Assembly (NCBI GenBank): GCA_030533445.1
Contig: CM060070.1
Location: forward strand, 30,924,001-30,988,000
From: Cyprinodon diabolis
Taxonomy: Eukaryota > Chordata > Actinopteri > Cyprinodontiformes > Cyprinodontidae
DNA length: 64,000 nucleotides
Reading direction: 5' to 3'
The notes beneath the pieces were generated by a model. It was not told where the DNA came from. It saw only the letters and a list, made by a program, of their open reading frames with translations, and searched no databases. Positions within the stretch are counted from its first letter, which is position 1. Every line of letters starts with the position of its first letter. A program made the position numbers and the translations under genes. Shown here piece after piece: positions 40,601 through 54,254 of this stretch.

Positions 40601-42120
40601 TGGTAGCAATAAATTGTGTGTTGAAGAGATGTCATTTCGAGACAAATTACTATCTAAAATTGTTTTGCGCACACACCGTATAGAATTATATAAAGTATCT
40701 TAATATATCCCGTGTAAACAGTGCAATGTGCTTTTAATTTTTTAATGGTAATTGTTTTTCATTTAATTTTATCCATGTCTGTTATTTTCATATTTCAGAA
40801 AACAAACCCAGCTTTTTCTATTGTTTTATAATGGTAATAAAAGACGGTTAGGATTGCACTGGAAAAAATGTAAATCTATAAGTCCTTTTTTTTTTTTTTT
40901 TTAAAGTGCATTTTTTCTTGAATTGAGGTGACACTTTACCAATTAAATGAGACAATTTACATTTAAAATAAGAAAACAGTACAAATTATCTAATTATCTT
41001 ATTCTAAAAATGAAAATACTAATTCCATTGGCAAACGATCTTATTTACCTGCTCAAATTCACTTAATTTAAGACATTTTCACTTATTTCTAGATCGTTGT
41101 TGCAGTGTAATTGTCTCTTTTTAAGCTAAAACCTGACAAATATATGTTTTCAATACTTTTTCAAAGGACTCTTTGAATCTGATAAACCCTGTCTGTGGAA
41201 GTCCTGGGATTGAAGAGCAGACGTTGCACCTTAAATTTTTTTTTTTAATTTCATTTTCTTTAAAACTTTCATTAAAGAAAAGTAAAAGTTCAATAAATTC
41301 ATATCTCCACTGTATCTGGGCAAGTGTGTCCTCCGTTGGATGAGCTTTTCCCCCGCAAAGCTTGTCTATTTTCCCAGGAATCACTCGATAGAGACAGACT
41401 AATCTTTTCATGACTTCTTGAATGACTCCACGGCTGATGCATCACGCCTAATGTATTCTAAAGTATATTTACTTGAATCTGGCTATTGGCAAAAGTTAAG
41501 TAGCGGTGTTTAGTAATGTCGCATTGATCAGGCCTCTGAGCAAGTCAGCGGGACGCTCTCCTCCCCAATCCCCACACTAGTGTGGCCCTTCTGGAGATAA
41601 AACTCAAAGCATCTGCATGTTTGCCCGTGGCTTTGCCCTAAATAAGCGGAGGCTGACTGGATGTGCAACACCTCACCATGAAGTGGAGCCTCCACAGTTT
41701 ATTCAGCATATGTAGGAACTCTTTTTTTTATTCTAAGACGTTCTTTACCGTGTAGTATATATATTTTTCTTTCAATATTCGCTCAGACCTTTAACTTGCC
41801 TAAGATTTTCTCCAAAGTTTCAATAGCCCACAGGCCAAATCAATGTCACTCCGCATTTTGAATGCACCGTGTTTGTCCTGTTAAATCTTTAAACGGCAGC
41901 CTACTGTTAAACAGTTTGTTTCACAGCCAGCCTCTGCGGCCAGATATAAAAGACCTTACATGTTGAATGAAAGGAATGAGAAAGAAAAAAAGAGGAATCA
42001 GTTGCACATTGAATCGCTGTGTTTGTAAAGCGTTTGGCTGCAGTTTGTTAAGGAATTAGTGTGTTGCCATAGATTACTATTTAGGTGCATTTGCATTTGA
42101 AAGCGCCCCAGCAATATAGA
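37621..42120. other. upstream non-coding DNA of onecut3
   Basis: No supported coding frame. The region alternates AT-rich stretches with short CpG-containing blocks (about 38.15-38.4, 39.6-39.75 and 40.2-40.3 kb). The short open frames here have no domain and no splice context. Confidence 0.5.
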
Positions 42121-42200
42121 GGACCATGGTGATCAATAGCCCTGGTGCCATATCGATCTATCCGCAGTCTGATCGATCGGCAGGAAGAATTGGACGCGCA
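42121..42200. promoter_or_regulatory. clustered ONECUT/CUT-type motifs upstream of onecut3
   Basis: GATCAATAG (42131-42139), TATCGATCTATC (42151-42162) and GATCGATCGG (42171-42180) fall within 50 bp, about 5 kb upstream of the promoter. The cluster sits in non-repetitive sequence. Confidence 0.4.
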
Positions 42201-42504
42201 TTACCACCCCTCTGCTCTCTGGCTTTTCGGTCAAAAATGAAAAGCAACCTGTTTGGAAATACAACCATGCACTGTAAAATATAATTCCACGTTTTCATTA
42301 TAGATATTCGTTAGAAATAACCAAAAAATTGAAACCTTAATTTTAGTAAAACATCCTATAAACATAATATAAGCGCTATGGTGTTCCTGCTGGTCAATCA
42401 GCAGAGAACAGTAAGCATTTTAGACTGTATGATGATCTAATTAATATCTATTAAATGCAAGTATTTAATTCAAAACGATTCAGAAATGCATTATTGATCC
42501 TATC

Positions 42505-43100
42505 AGGAAATTAAATATTAAAAGAACTCTTTTTTTAACCAGTTGTTATAGGTGCTGATAGCTGTAGGCAGGAAGTATCTTCTGTATTGGTCTGTCTTGC
42601 ACTGGATCAGGAGGAGCCTTTGACACACTCTGTTGGTGTCTAACAGTCTGATGTATAGGATGCTCACTGCTATCCATAATGTTGTCATTTTATGATTTCT
42701 TCTATGTGAAATCATCTAGAGGAGTTGCCAGAACAGAACTAGCCTTCTATGCTTCTTTAAGCCATTTGCTCTGACGCTGTTACAGCTATGAGATAACACT
42801 CTCCACAGACTTTATACAGCATCTTGCTGCAAACACCAAAGGACCTAAAAGCTTCCTTAAGTATACAGTCTATTCTGTCCCTTCTTGTAGACAACTTCCC
42901 AGTTGCATTGCGAGTCTGTTGTCCAGGTGAACACTGAGGTGTTCCTACTCCTCCAACATCTCCACCTCCCACCTCTTTTCCCATGATATTAACAGCATTT
43001 AATTGTCTCCTGTTTTTACTCAAATCTACAATCATCTCATTTGTTGAGTTATAAACAAAATAGAGGTTATTTTCCAAGTTACTTCCATCAAGACAACCCA
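42505..43100 (-). pseudogene. LINE C-terminal relic
   Basis: On the minus strand the frame reads TNRVCQRLLLIQCKTDQYRR then FLPTAISTYNN, matching the C-terminal C-x-T-D-R-Y-R-R-S-F-L-P-T-A-I motif of fish non-LTR retrotransposon proteins. Upstream remnants (CSKMLYKVCGECYLIAV) follow in another frame. It has multiple frameshifts. Confidence 0.65.
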
Positions 43101-43164
43101 ATAGAAAAATAAAGTTATAAAAACGTAATTAACACTGTTTTCACTCAGTACTTATAACAATATA

Positions 43165-43170
43165 TATATA

Positions 43171-43229
<59 letters not shown>
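43165..43229. repeat. (TA)n(TG)n microsatellite
   Basis: A short TA tract followed by about 55 bp of TG. Confidence 0.95.
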
Positions 43230-43230
<1 letters not shown>

Positions 43231-45160
43231 GTATACTGTATTTACTGGCAATTAAAGTGTTGACTGATAACCAATCAAAATAATATGCCATTAGGGATGA
43301 CATATTTAGCAGCTGAATTATTTGACAATAGTTAAGTTATAAAATAAACATATTAAATGATTTAAATTATAATTTGACTATTTAAGATTAGTTTCCTGTA
43401 TTAATAAATCTCACCTGGTATTCATGACATCCCCTTCATGGCTGCTAGCATCACTGAACTTGAGAACTCAGGTGAGGAAAGTTTTGGAGCCCAGGGAAAG
43501 TAAAAAGATAATAACTTTTAATAGTAAACTAGGTTTATCTGTGACTATTGTGTTTTTTTGTTTTTTTTTGTGTGTCAGAAAAAAAATACTGGATTTCTGC
43601 GGTACTGAAATATACAAAGCCCAATTTCATCAGAATTATTCAGTTTTTTAAAAGGTGAGCAGCCATTTCATATCTAACTGGGGTGTATAATTTTTTTTTT
43701 TTTACCTATGAAATAAGCCCAATAGGTGCTTCAGTTTTCAGTTTTATTGATTGTCACTGAATATGCAAGTAAAGATAAAGGATGGAAGGTGTATTGGGTT
43801 CTCAATTACAATTTTTCTGTCAAAGCTGAGCTCAAGAGTAAAACAACACAGTGCAGATATTATGTCATTAAAATTTGAAAACTAAAGATATAACCCCAAA
43901 CTTGCATATTTAAAAAGTTGGTTGCATTTGATTTTATATATTTTTATAAAAACTTATACAGTAGTTTTTATTGGGTTAGATTTAACTTATAACTTCAATT
44001 CTTATTTATTCTCATCTTTAACTAGGAAGTCAAAACTGCTGTCATTTCTAATTACTTGCATTTAACTAAGTTAGGTAAGTAGGGTACATCATAAAAAAAA
44101 TGGTTGAAATTGATCTAACTTATCTAAACTTCCTGTTGCTTTTTAAAGTTGGTGCTTAACTCATCATGCAAAGCGAAGAAAACTTCTAGCAATTATCCAA
44201 GTGCTCCCATGTCAGATTTGTGGATACCTCTGCTGTGGCTCTTCACATAATATAACAGAGGTTAAAATCATAGTTTGGATTATAAATCTTCACAAACGGT
44301 GATTTTGGCCTATCCATTTCTTTCTTTATTCTTTTTTTTCAGCCATGTGTCACCACCAGGATGCTGAGGTCAATTGGTCAGTGTATGGTATATGTCCCTA
44401 AGATGCTAAAAAAAAAAAATAAAAAAGTGATTTGTTTGCATTGTAATTTTAGGATCAGATGAGAATTTGACTTAAGGATATCTTAGATTCATATTATTGT
44501 TATTTTTACTTTTTTTAAGCTGTCATATTTTTTTGTTATTGCCTGTTTTAGCCCAAATAAACCCCTTGTAATTTTTGTTTACCTTGAAAGTTCTTTTAAA
44601 ATGAAATTGGCTGACTTACATAAAGTTAAATAGTTTCTACTCAATGATAATGATTATAATCTACCTAATTAAATGGATGCAAATTGTAACACCAATTGCA
44701 TTGGTTAAATTGAACAGTAGGTTGAACAGGGAAGGCCTCTGTGTGTGGACTGGCACTGAAAAGATATGAGACAACAGGTGCAACCGCAGAAGGCCTTTCA
44801 TGCGTTCTCTAAGACTAATCAATAATTAGAAGGAGTGGTGGGATATTTCTATGTATTCTAAATTCTAGAAAATTAATAAAGCAAATACTCACATAAATAT
44901 TTAAATAAAAGCGTGATACTTACTCTTTTTTCTATTGTATTTTCTAGTTCAGTTTCAACATAACTGAATGGTTTTATTCCTCAGATTCTATAAATATACA
45001 ATTCCCATATGAATAATCATTCAAAAAGCCATCCGGGTTCAATTATCCGTCAGTTGACCAAATTGGAAAAAGACAAATGCGCTCAAACAATCGCCGCTGC
45101 GCGTCCTTTAATTTGTAAATTATTGGAGGGAAAACGCAACTGGAAACAATAACGTCGTGA
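43230..45160. other. AT-rich upstream sequence
   Basis: No gene, repeat family or strong motif cluster recognised. T and A runs are frequent. Confidence 0.5.
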
Positions 45161-45174
45161 AAAATACCTACATA

Positions 45175-45400
45175 CATTTTTTTATATTTATAAAGGTCGT
45201 CGAAGCCCCGCGGATTTATTTTGAATGTGACAAGCTGTTTGCGAGCGAGCTATCAGTCAGGTGCGCCTCATGTGATGTTACCGCGATCAATACAGCTACT
45301 AATCACAAACACAATCAATACACCATCGATCCGATTGGAGATGGATTACACAAAATGTTTAATGTTCCAATTAACTTCGGCTTCGGGGATACATTTATTT
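45175..45400. promoter_or_regulatory. candidate distal enhancer with ATCAATA/ATCGAT words
   Basis: Non-repetitive, relatively CpG-rich block holding GCGATCAATACAG (about 45283-45295), CAATCAATACACC and CATCGATCCGATTG (about 45322-45340). Both direct ATCAATA words match the ONECUT core. It lies about 8 kb upstream of the promoter. Confidence 0.38.
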
Positions 45401-45464
45401 TATTTTTTATTTTTTTATCTTTTATTTAGGCTGTTTTTGTTTTAATTGTGAGGATATAGAGGGA

Positions 45465-45468
45465 CCCC

Positions 45469-45520
<52 letters not shown>
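45465..45520. repeat. (CA)n microsatellite
   Basis: About 50 bp of CA after a C run, with one CAAA interruption. Confidence 0.95.
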
Positions 45521-45592
45521 TGCTGTCCGAATGTCTATAAGGCAGCATGCATATAACATGATGCAGTGCATTTAAAATTAATTCCTTTTTCT

Positions 45593-45595
<3 letters not shown>

Positions 45596-45626
<31 letters not shown>
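45596..45626. repeat. poly-T tract
   Basis: About 30 consecutive T, possibly a minus-strand poly-A tail of an old retroposed fragment, although no insert is recognisable beside it. Confidence 0.85.
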
Positions 45627-45627
<1 letters not shown>

Positions 45628-48600
45628 AGACATGGGGATTGTTTAGTGAGAAGCAGATGAATGGATGGGAAATTGCACAGACCTAAAAAAATTTTGAACT
45701 ATTAGATTTAACCAACTAAAGCTCATTTGCTGATCCACATTTTAAGAAGTCTTCCAAAATGGAGGGGGGAGAAAAAGAAGTGTATATCTTCCAGCAGTTT
45801 TTATGTTTTCTCTACTGGAAGATCAATACATTTGTTTAATTAAGCAGAGAAAGAAAAGTACATGAAAAAGGTTGAAATATCTTAATACTATTTCTGAACA
45901 AATTCAGAATAGAAAGGCAGAACTAAATTGTTTTTTCTCAGGAAAAACAGTTGCCTACAAATATAGCACAGTATTGATGGTGCTAATTAACAAATATAAG
46001 GAATGAAATTATAGGTAATCACATAAAATTAAATGTGAAAAAGGATCAGGTTCTATATATTGTCCCTGAATTGCTTTTTAATATACAATTATTTACAGTC
46101 CTGTTTCTTTGTGCGAGTTTGTCAGCATATGTGTTTTAGAAAAAGGTTATTAAAGAAATTCTATATTTATAACAAGACTTAAAAGGAAGCAGAAGAATGT
46201 TTCAAACACAAAGACAAACCAAGAGTGTGCTGTTGTTTCTTCCAGTAGTTACCACACAAATATAGTTAGTTTACATCCTCCCTACTTTAGGTTAATCTGC
46301 ACAGCCTGATATGCATACATTTAGAGGCTGCTGATTAAACTGATCGTAGATGATGAAATGATTATGTGTATGCATTATCTCCAGAGCTGGTTAAGAGCAT
46401 CACTTATTGTTCCTCCACTACCTTCCTGCTCTTTAAACCATGCAGCTTTTTTCTCGCCTAAGTACTCCTAACGCTGGATTTATTGGGCTTAAAGCGTTGC
46501 CGACACGTCTTCATCTAAGGGGATCAGACATTAAGCGTAGATCAAAAGGATAAAGTCTTAAAAACAGAACAATACCTCTTTGCACATCATTTTTGATCTT
46601 ATTCCCTTACGCATGTTACGCGGGGATTGTGCACCACAACGCTTCAATTTTCAAATTAATTTCCTATGTTAAGGCACTGCAAGAGGTCTCATGCACCAGA
46701 CTTAAGAGGATGTTAGAGTCGCCGTGTTGTTGTCTATTAGATATGAATAAAGTTATCATAAGGTTTCAGGGAACAGTTTCAAAGGTGGTGATTACAAACT
46801 AAATGTGCTTGAAGTGTTGTCTTTTTGTTGGGGGAAGGGGGGGTAGAAAGACGGAGGCGTATAGCTACATTTAAACTACAGGCTCACTCTGCTGTGCTTT
46901 TGTGTTTTTCTCAGACGAGGCTCTCTGTATGAAACAGTGACACAGCTTGAGGGAAGATGATGGACTGCTTGGCTGCATCAGTAACATTCAGATGCGCACA
47001 AAAAAGAAACACAAGCGATGACCTACCACTGTACTAGTCATCCTGGCTCAGGCATCAAACACTTTCTTCTTTTCGTTTTTTTTTTCGTATTTATTTATAT
47101 GTTGTTGTTTTTTTTCCAGCTGCAGCACATTCTTGTCCAGATAGAAATTTTCACCTAGTATAATTTTACTGTCATGTGATTTGTTCCTCCACTGGGGTTG
47201 AAAAGCTTCTCTCTCAAACTAGAAGTGTCAGTGCATTACAAACTAAGGAACTACAACTGACTCTCCCCGCGCCCCCCTCCACCCCATCCGAGTCCACCTA
47301 CCCATGCATGCCCCCCCACTCCCCCAATATCTCCTTTCGACCAACCCCTCCCCTTTTGAAACTCCTACCCTCCACACCCGATAGAGCACCCGTTGCTAAG
47401 CGACAGAGGGAGAGAGATGGATTGAAGAGACATAGTCAATCAATTCTACAGAGAGAGGGTGAGAAAGAAAAGGAGGGTTAAAGAAAGAGGGAGAGACATA
47501 GAGAAAGAGAGGAGAGGAGGACAGAATGCAGAGGGATTGTAGTCGTATTAAGGTTCCAGTTGAGGCTAAAGATGCTCCCTCTAAACATCTATCTTTGTTA
47601 ACTGTATCTGTGCCTCTGAAAATAAATCCATCTCTGCAGCTGTCCACCCTTCCATCTTTGTCCAAGTGCTTTCCTTTAATACTTTTATCACCACAAATTA
47701 CAGTCTGCACAAGCAGCCTGTGTTTAATATTCCCTCACTCAAAAGAGAGTTAATTGTATATTGCAAACGCTCTTTCTCCCCAGGCTTCCTCTCTTTCTCC
47801 ATTAGTCACTGCTCCACATACACACACACATGCATACACACAAACATGCAGATGCCCAGCAATACCACATGCCCCTCCATGTGTATGGGTGTGTGCGTGT
47901 GTGAAGTTGGGTGTTGAGCGCATCGACTGAGTATCGATCCCACCACTCACCTCCCTGCAGTCAGCTCTTGTCCTACATAGCATGCCCTGTCTGATTTCTC
48001 CCTTAATGGCTTTTATCCAGCTCCAATCTTTATTTAAACTGAAAAGTAAGAATTAGCACCCACTTCTATCCTGGTCTCTCTTACCTTTTTTCTTTCACCG
48101 TTGTCCCAGAGTTTGAATCTACTTGTATCGGTCCATTGACCCCTTCTTTCCCTCGGCTATGAATACCTTCCCCACATGGAAATGTGCTGGACAGCATTTT
48201 ATTTCCATTTCTCCTGGGTTCCCACTGTTCCTTACATACCTCATATATGGCTGTAGTGCAGCATGCAGTGCTGCAACTTATGTTTTCTTTTGGTATCGAC
48301 AGAACTACCCCATGCTTTGTTGTTTCACTGTGTGTTTGGTCTTTAAAATGAAAATGTCACCACAAAGGATAACCATTACTCCCTTAAGTTGAAGTCTTTG
48401 AATTACTCTTTGTCGAAGAATCTTACAATGAAAACATGTGGCTTTATTTTTTGATATTCTGCAACTTGAATCCCACATTTGTAGGATTTTTTGTGATGTC
48501 AGATTTGTCGACCTCACTGTTGTTGTATAGTCTTTAGGAAGGAAACCAAACTTCCAAAAGATCAAAAAAAGTTAAACTAATAGATACATATATATAAATA

Positions 48601-49320
48601 GCAACCACCATGTCAGAAAAATACAAATACTAAAAATGGATACAGCAAAACAAGATACAAAATACATGGGAAAGGAAAAGTGTTAATCAATATACTGTAC
48701 ATAGAACTAATGGGTGTAAATCCTTGGCTCTTAAACTGCTGTGCTCCTGCAAGTGGTAGTCAAGCTGCCTATGATATTCACAAATTGTATGCACTATAGC
48801 TGAGTGAACAGCTATTTATGAAGTGATCTTCATCTGCCAAAATATGGGTATTTCTTCAAAGAATTTTGGCAAAGACAAAAGCTCCCCATTTACTGGTCCT
48901 TTAGGATTCTTGTGCTCATAAGATATGGATCATAGCTAAAACTACCCATACTTGGTATCTACAGATCAATTGTCTCTTTCACTCACCCCAAAAAAATCAT
49001 ACTCATTAATATGGTGAAACACCGGTAAGTTTGCAATCTGTTCATTCCCAATGAAGCTAACAAAATAATAACATTCTCACTCCTAAAAGTTCAATTTTTA
49101 ACATAATTGTACGGCTTAAAGACAAAGACTCGCTGACCTTTGTAGACCTTCTGTAGTATCATAGTAAACTAAAGTAAAATAATATATGGTTTTCACAAGT
49201 TGTCAATTCAGCTTACAGAGTCTGGCCTTTTTGTATGCTGCCCCATTCAGTCACTATTTTGTAGAACAAACATTTGTTACCATTACATATTACACAATTT
49301 GGACCGTGTAAAAAATTCAT
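45627..49320. other. upstream non-coding sequence
   Basis: No supported gene. A purine-rich tract at 47405-47530 and a C-rich tract at 47265-47370 explain the open frame at 47176-47481, which has no domain. The 46.4-46.55 kb part is less repetitive and could be regulatory. Confidence 0.45.
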
Positions 49321-49329
49321 AAGCTCCAT

Positions 49330-49480
49330 CAGAGTGGATGTGTAGTGGATGCTTATCTGAATGTAGATCTACACTTTAACTAGACCATTCTACCATATGG
49401 ATATACTTGATCCAAACTATTCCATTGTAGCTCTTGCTGTGTGTTTAGAGTTATTGCTCTGTTGGAAAATGAACTCTACA
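49330..49480 (-). pseudogene. Tc1-like transposase fragment
   Basis: The minus strand at 49421-49446 reads KHTARATM, the core of the D-N-D-P-K-H-T-A-R-A-T-x-x-W-F motif of fish Tc1 transposases. In-frame stops follow. No terminal repeats could be placed, so only the core is annotated. Confidence 0.62.
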
Positions 49481-49984
49481 TCGCTCTGAAGATGTTTTCC
49501 TCCTCTATAGAATTTTATTCAGGGATTTAACCTACATGGACAAGTTGGCAAAAACATAAAAAGGATGATTTTGCCAATTTTTTGCTGCAGTGGAACCTGG
49601 AGAGCTTAAACCACAGGGTCCAAAAAACTAGAGACCATCTGTATAAAATAGAGCTGAAGCAGAATTGGGCAAAAATATTACTATCCACCACAGACTGACT
49701 CAGAATTAAGCAATGCAATATCCTCATCTTGATCTCCTTGAGATGATGTTGAGGAATTGGACATGGGATGTTTACCCAAGAAAACCAGTTTAACATCTCC
49801 CACCTGAAAGTGTGAGGCAGGTTGAATTGTCCTCAGAGAATCGTAGATGGCTGCTTTAAGTGACTAACGGAAGTTATTCCAGCTAAATGTTTTAGTTATG
49901 TGCTCTAACCTCTTAGTAAAAAAAACAACACATTTTTGTTAATTTATATTTTAGTGAGTAAAATATGGAAAACATTTATTACTA

Positions 49985-50300
49985 GATTCCTGGACCAGGG
50001 TCTTTCTGCATGGAGTTTGCATGTTCTCCCTGAGCATGCATAGGTTCTCTCCGGTTACTCTGGCTTCCTCCCTCAGCCCAAAAACATCACTGTTAGGTGA
50101 ATTAGCTTCTCTAAATTCTCCTTAGGTGTGAGTGTCTGTGTGAATGGTGGTTTGTCCTGTTTGTCTCTGTGTTGCCCTGCGATGGACTGGCGACCTGTCC
50201 AGGGTGTGCCCCACCTCTAAACAGCTGGAGATAGGCACCAGCACCCCTCGTGACCCCGATTGGGATAAGCCTGTCAGAAAATGGATGGATGTACATGAAT
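49985..50300 (+). mobile_element. V-SINE-like element, 5'-truncated
   Basis: Shares tctttctgcatggagtttgc and the following 'atgttctccct' core with the two copies at 54.6 and 58.5 kb, then the standard body (gatggactggcgacctgtcc) and a GGATG-type 3' tail. The tRNA-like head is missing. The central core is that of the V-SINE group. Confidence 0.72.
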
Positions 50301-53100
50301 CCATTTTTCCGGGGACCAAAAAGTTAGAATAGAAATTGATATGAATAAGACTAGTTTAAAATAACTATTTATGACAATTTCTTATCTAATTATTCTTGTA
50401 ACAGTAATTGTTAACCTAATGACTAAGCCTTACATGGAATTAGTAGTGCCCATTAAGGGACATCTATAAGCATAGAATCCCCTTTTTGCGTGTGATTCTT
50501 CGGGCTAAAAAGCAGATATCCAATAAGATAAAATAAGTCTACCAGTTTTATGCCATCTAGTTTACAAAAAGACTATTATTAGTCTCTATGGCTATAACAA
50601 GAAATAGCTTATATGGCTAAACTATAGGTGCACACTTCTGGAAATCATGTCAATTGTAACAGTATATATGTTTTGTATACAAAACATATATTGATATCCT
50701 GAACATCAATGGACATAATTTGTATGAGTGAGTCTTCATTCCCCAGATGTGTTCAAGATGTGTTCCTGGAAAGGTATTGCATGTATTTGTATTCAGCCCC
50801 AGACAAGCTCCTCAGAGGTGATGATTTTCATGTATGGAGTTACATACTAAAGATGTAAAAAGTTTTTTTTTAATACAAGTAATGTTTTTTAAATACAGTT
50901 GAAAGGCTGATTTCAAATTATTTTGAGAAGTATTTAAGTCCAGTTCTAGACTCATATAGCATCGCCATCTTTATTTTAAAGGTGGCAAACATCTCTTCAG
51001 ATCTTACCATGGTTTAAACTCCCACTCAATCATCAGGAGCACACCAAACTAAAGATCTAAAATCTAAACAGTGTAAACCTAAAGAAAAATGTTGAGTAAC
51101 AACTTTGACATCGGTTGTACCTGTCCTGATGTCCCTTTAGATGACTTTAGCTATTCTATTGTCTAATATGCCTAATATGTTCCTAACCAGAGGTAGCATT
51201 TCCTAAACCAAAAAAATCTATTTATGTTTTCCTTAAGTTTTTCTGCATTTTTTAATCTTATACGGATTATTAATTGAACAAAATATGTAAAAACATGCAA
51301 GCTTTCACAGGGTGTACTTAGTTAACCGCTGGTAAAAAAACAGAACAGAAACCCAACAATAAACTGAAGCCTCTCGCAGTTTTAGAAGTCAGTGAGATCT
51401 TTGTACTGAAAGGCTCTCTACAAACACAGTTTTCTCTTATGCCTATCAGAGACAGGCCTATGGTAAAGCAGGGCCTTGTAAAAGCTTGAGTGTAAAAACC
51501 TCCGCCTTGAGGATTTTTGATGTTACAGAGAACTAATCCTTTGGTTGATCTTTGAATCAGGTTTCTTGGCATTATCCCTACAGCTCTCACTCTTCGTGTC
51601 TTTTTCAGTATTTGTTGACTAGAACCTCCTTATTCAGTCATCATAAGTGTATTAATTAACTGAGAAGAACTAATAAAAATGCATTCTCTACCTTACACTG
51701 TCAACATGGCAGACATTCTGGCTCTCGATTGGGCCACATTTATTCTGGTCACATAACTTTTCACATTGATGCCATTCCCTTAGTGTGATCAGCCAGGCAC
51801 AGCCTGGGGAGGAACCCTCTGCATGCCGTCACCCCCTTTTCGATTTGATTTGATTTGATTTGTTGCTCATAGAGCAAAGTGATGGGAGAGACTCTTATCT
51901 TGGTCAAGCAGAAACAAGCCATACCAAATAAGACACATCGGGCTATCTGTGCTGGCACACACAATGGGGATTAATTGATCTCCTAATACCACAGATAAAT
52001 CAATCCCTTCCTTCCCCCCAGTGCGCTCTCTGGCCAATTGGACTCCCCGCCTTCTGATCCACGCCGCACGTTCAGCCAATGGTGGGACAGCCAGAGTTTG
52101 ACTGACAGCTGGACCAGAAAGAGCCCAAAAAGAAGGTAAAGCGAGAAGGAGTCCATCAGAAAGCCATCGGCAACAGGAGTTAGGAGTGTGGGTAAGCAAT
52201 CAGCAGAGAGCAGGAACATGCCCAGAGGTGGAGCACAGCAGTTTGAAAAAGACAGAGCATCGCTCTGATTACGGAGTATTTAGAGAGAAAGCACTCGTTT
52301 TCATTTGTGCCAAACCGATAGAAACATGATTTTAACTGCAAACAAAAGTGAATATTAAACTGAGAGGATATTTGGCCTTGATCTAAGGGATCACACGCCC
52401 TCATAAAAAAAAAAACCTCTCTGCAGTAGTACTCCTGCAGGCTACTCCAAGCTCTATCACCAGCCGAGACATCAGCCATTTTCTCCCATCTTATCTCCAC
52501 CTTCGTTTGATCCATCTCCATTAGACACCCCCCTTACATGGCCCAGCACCACCATCATTCTCAGCCCTCTTCCTTTTTTTTTTTTTTTTGCTTCTCTCCC
52601 ACCCTATCTTTGTCTTACCAGCACCTTGGCATTTCTGTCATTCCCACAAACACCATTTTCCTCATGCAGCTCATATAATAACGGGCTAAAAATATGCCTT
52701 CTGTGTGTGTGTTTTTTTTCCCTTTTCTACTATTGATTTTGCCCATAGCATTGTCTATGGAGAGCAAGAGAGGAGAGAGACAGAAGGCGGGGGAGAGAAA
52801 TGAAGTAGAAACAACTGGGAAAAGAATTGCTTTCTATGTATGTGGTAATGCTCTCACCTTTCCTATTTTACTTTAAGTGGGAAGCTATACCCTTCTTTAC
52901 CTCGGTGTAGTACCTTTCAATTAAAAGGTAACTGCGGTCACTGTGGTCTTTTCTAACACATCTTTACCTCTCAGCATCTCAGAGTAGCAAGACACTTACA
53001 CACTGTAGGCATTTAATAATAAAACGCTGAAATTAGAGAAACCTTACCATTGCAAATATGCTCTCGATCAGCTTTTCAGGGGAAATGGTTGGCTCTTTTG
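50301..53100. other. upstream non-coding sequence
   Basis: No gene recognised. 51970-52250 is moderately GC-rich and non-repetitive and may hold regulatory sequence. A (GATTT)n micro-repeat lies at 51840-51862. Confidence 0.45.
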
Positions 53101-53131
53101 GCACTGGTGTGTAATGGGAATGGAGAGAGTT

Positions 53132-53150
53132 GATCAATAGGCTATTGATC
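53132..53150. promoter_or_regulatory. perfect inverted pair of ONECUT-like sites
   Basis: GATCAATAG and CTATTGATC form a 9-bp perfect inverted repeat around a single G. Each arm contains ATCAATA, the ONECUT core. It lies about 16 kb upstream of onecut3 in non-repetitive DNA. Confidence 0.45.
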
Positions 53151-54250
53151 GTAGCCGGCCAGAGTCTGGGGAATTGAGAGTGAGAATAGAGGGGAGTCAG
53201 GGTGGGGGGTTGGCTCCAGGTTGAATTTTTAAAAATGCTCTATTTCAGAGATGACAAATAGTCTATTTGAAAAGGGAGAGACAAAGACAGCGGAGAGAGT
53301 TCTTCATAAAGACTCAGTGAAAGAGTCTCAGCTTGCATTTCTCCATAAGCAGAGAACTGAGATCTCCCCATTTCCCAGAAGTTACTGTATTTTGGGAAAA
53401 AGACGCTGAACTAAAAAAAACAAAGGGAGCAGGGACTTCTCAGGCTACAGCAACATCTGTACTCTGACTGGGAGAAAGGGGGAAGGGGGGCCTTCTAAAA
53501 AAAAAAAAAAAAAACATCCATCAGATCTCTACTAGAGAGAAGAGGCTTTACACTAGGCTGTAGAGAAATGATTCACTTGTGGACTACAAATGTAGTTTGC
53601 ATGAATACATTCTACATTAAATAAATTCCCACAATGAAGCCACCACATGAAGACTACATTTGGGTACTTCCCTGGTGCGAAACAGATTAAACAAAGCACT
53701 AACCATGCAATCTTTATGCATTTTTTAACAATTACCCTCTAACAATGACTTTGGTGGATTCTAATTAATTTTGGGGGATTAATTGTGTCCAAATTTAAAT
53801 CCTTTCTTAGAATTTATTATTAAGTCCAAACAGAAAAAGTGCAATGCTACATTTGTTCTGTTAAAACCATTTTGCTATAACAGTACAGAATCAGATTTAA
53901 AGACAGTAATAATCGTTACATACAGCAAATGTAATTTGTAAGAATAGCATCCAGCCAAAAGATGTTCTTCATTGTCCTACATAACCTCAATGCCTTTGCA
54001 AAAGGCATGCTCTACACATCGTTTTACAGTAAAATCACTGCTTCTGTAAATATTTGGTCTTTATGTGAAAGCAAACACTAAATAATTGACGGTTATAAAT
54101 ACCTAATAGGTAAAAGGAAAAGGACAAGATATAAAACATTTTTTTTTTTTATTACAAATAAAAAACTGAAGAGTGCAGCATGTAGTTTTATTCAGCTCAC
54201 ACCCATAATCTATAACTGCTTTTATTTGCAGGTTCAAGAGATCTCTGGAG
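53151..54250. other. upstream non-coding sequence
   Basis: A-rich tract at 53498-53514. The rest is AT-rich with no supported feature. Confidence 0.5.
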
Positions 54251-54254
54251 AACC

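Noticed and set aside
47176..47481. 101-codon + strand frame in upstream DNA
   Set aside because: Arises from C-rich and purine-rich simple sequence. No domain and no splice or promoter context.
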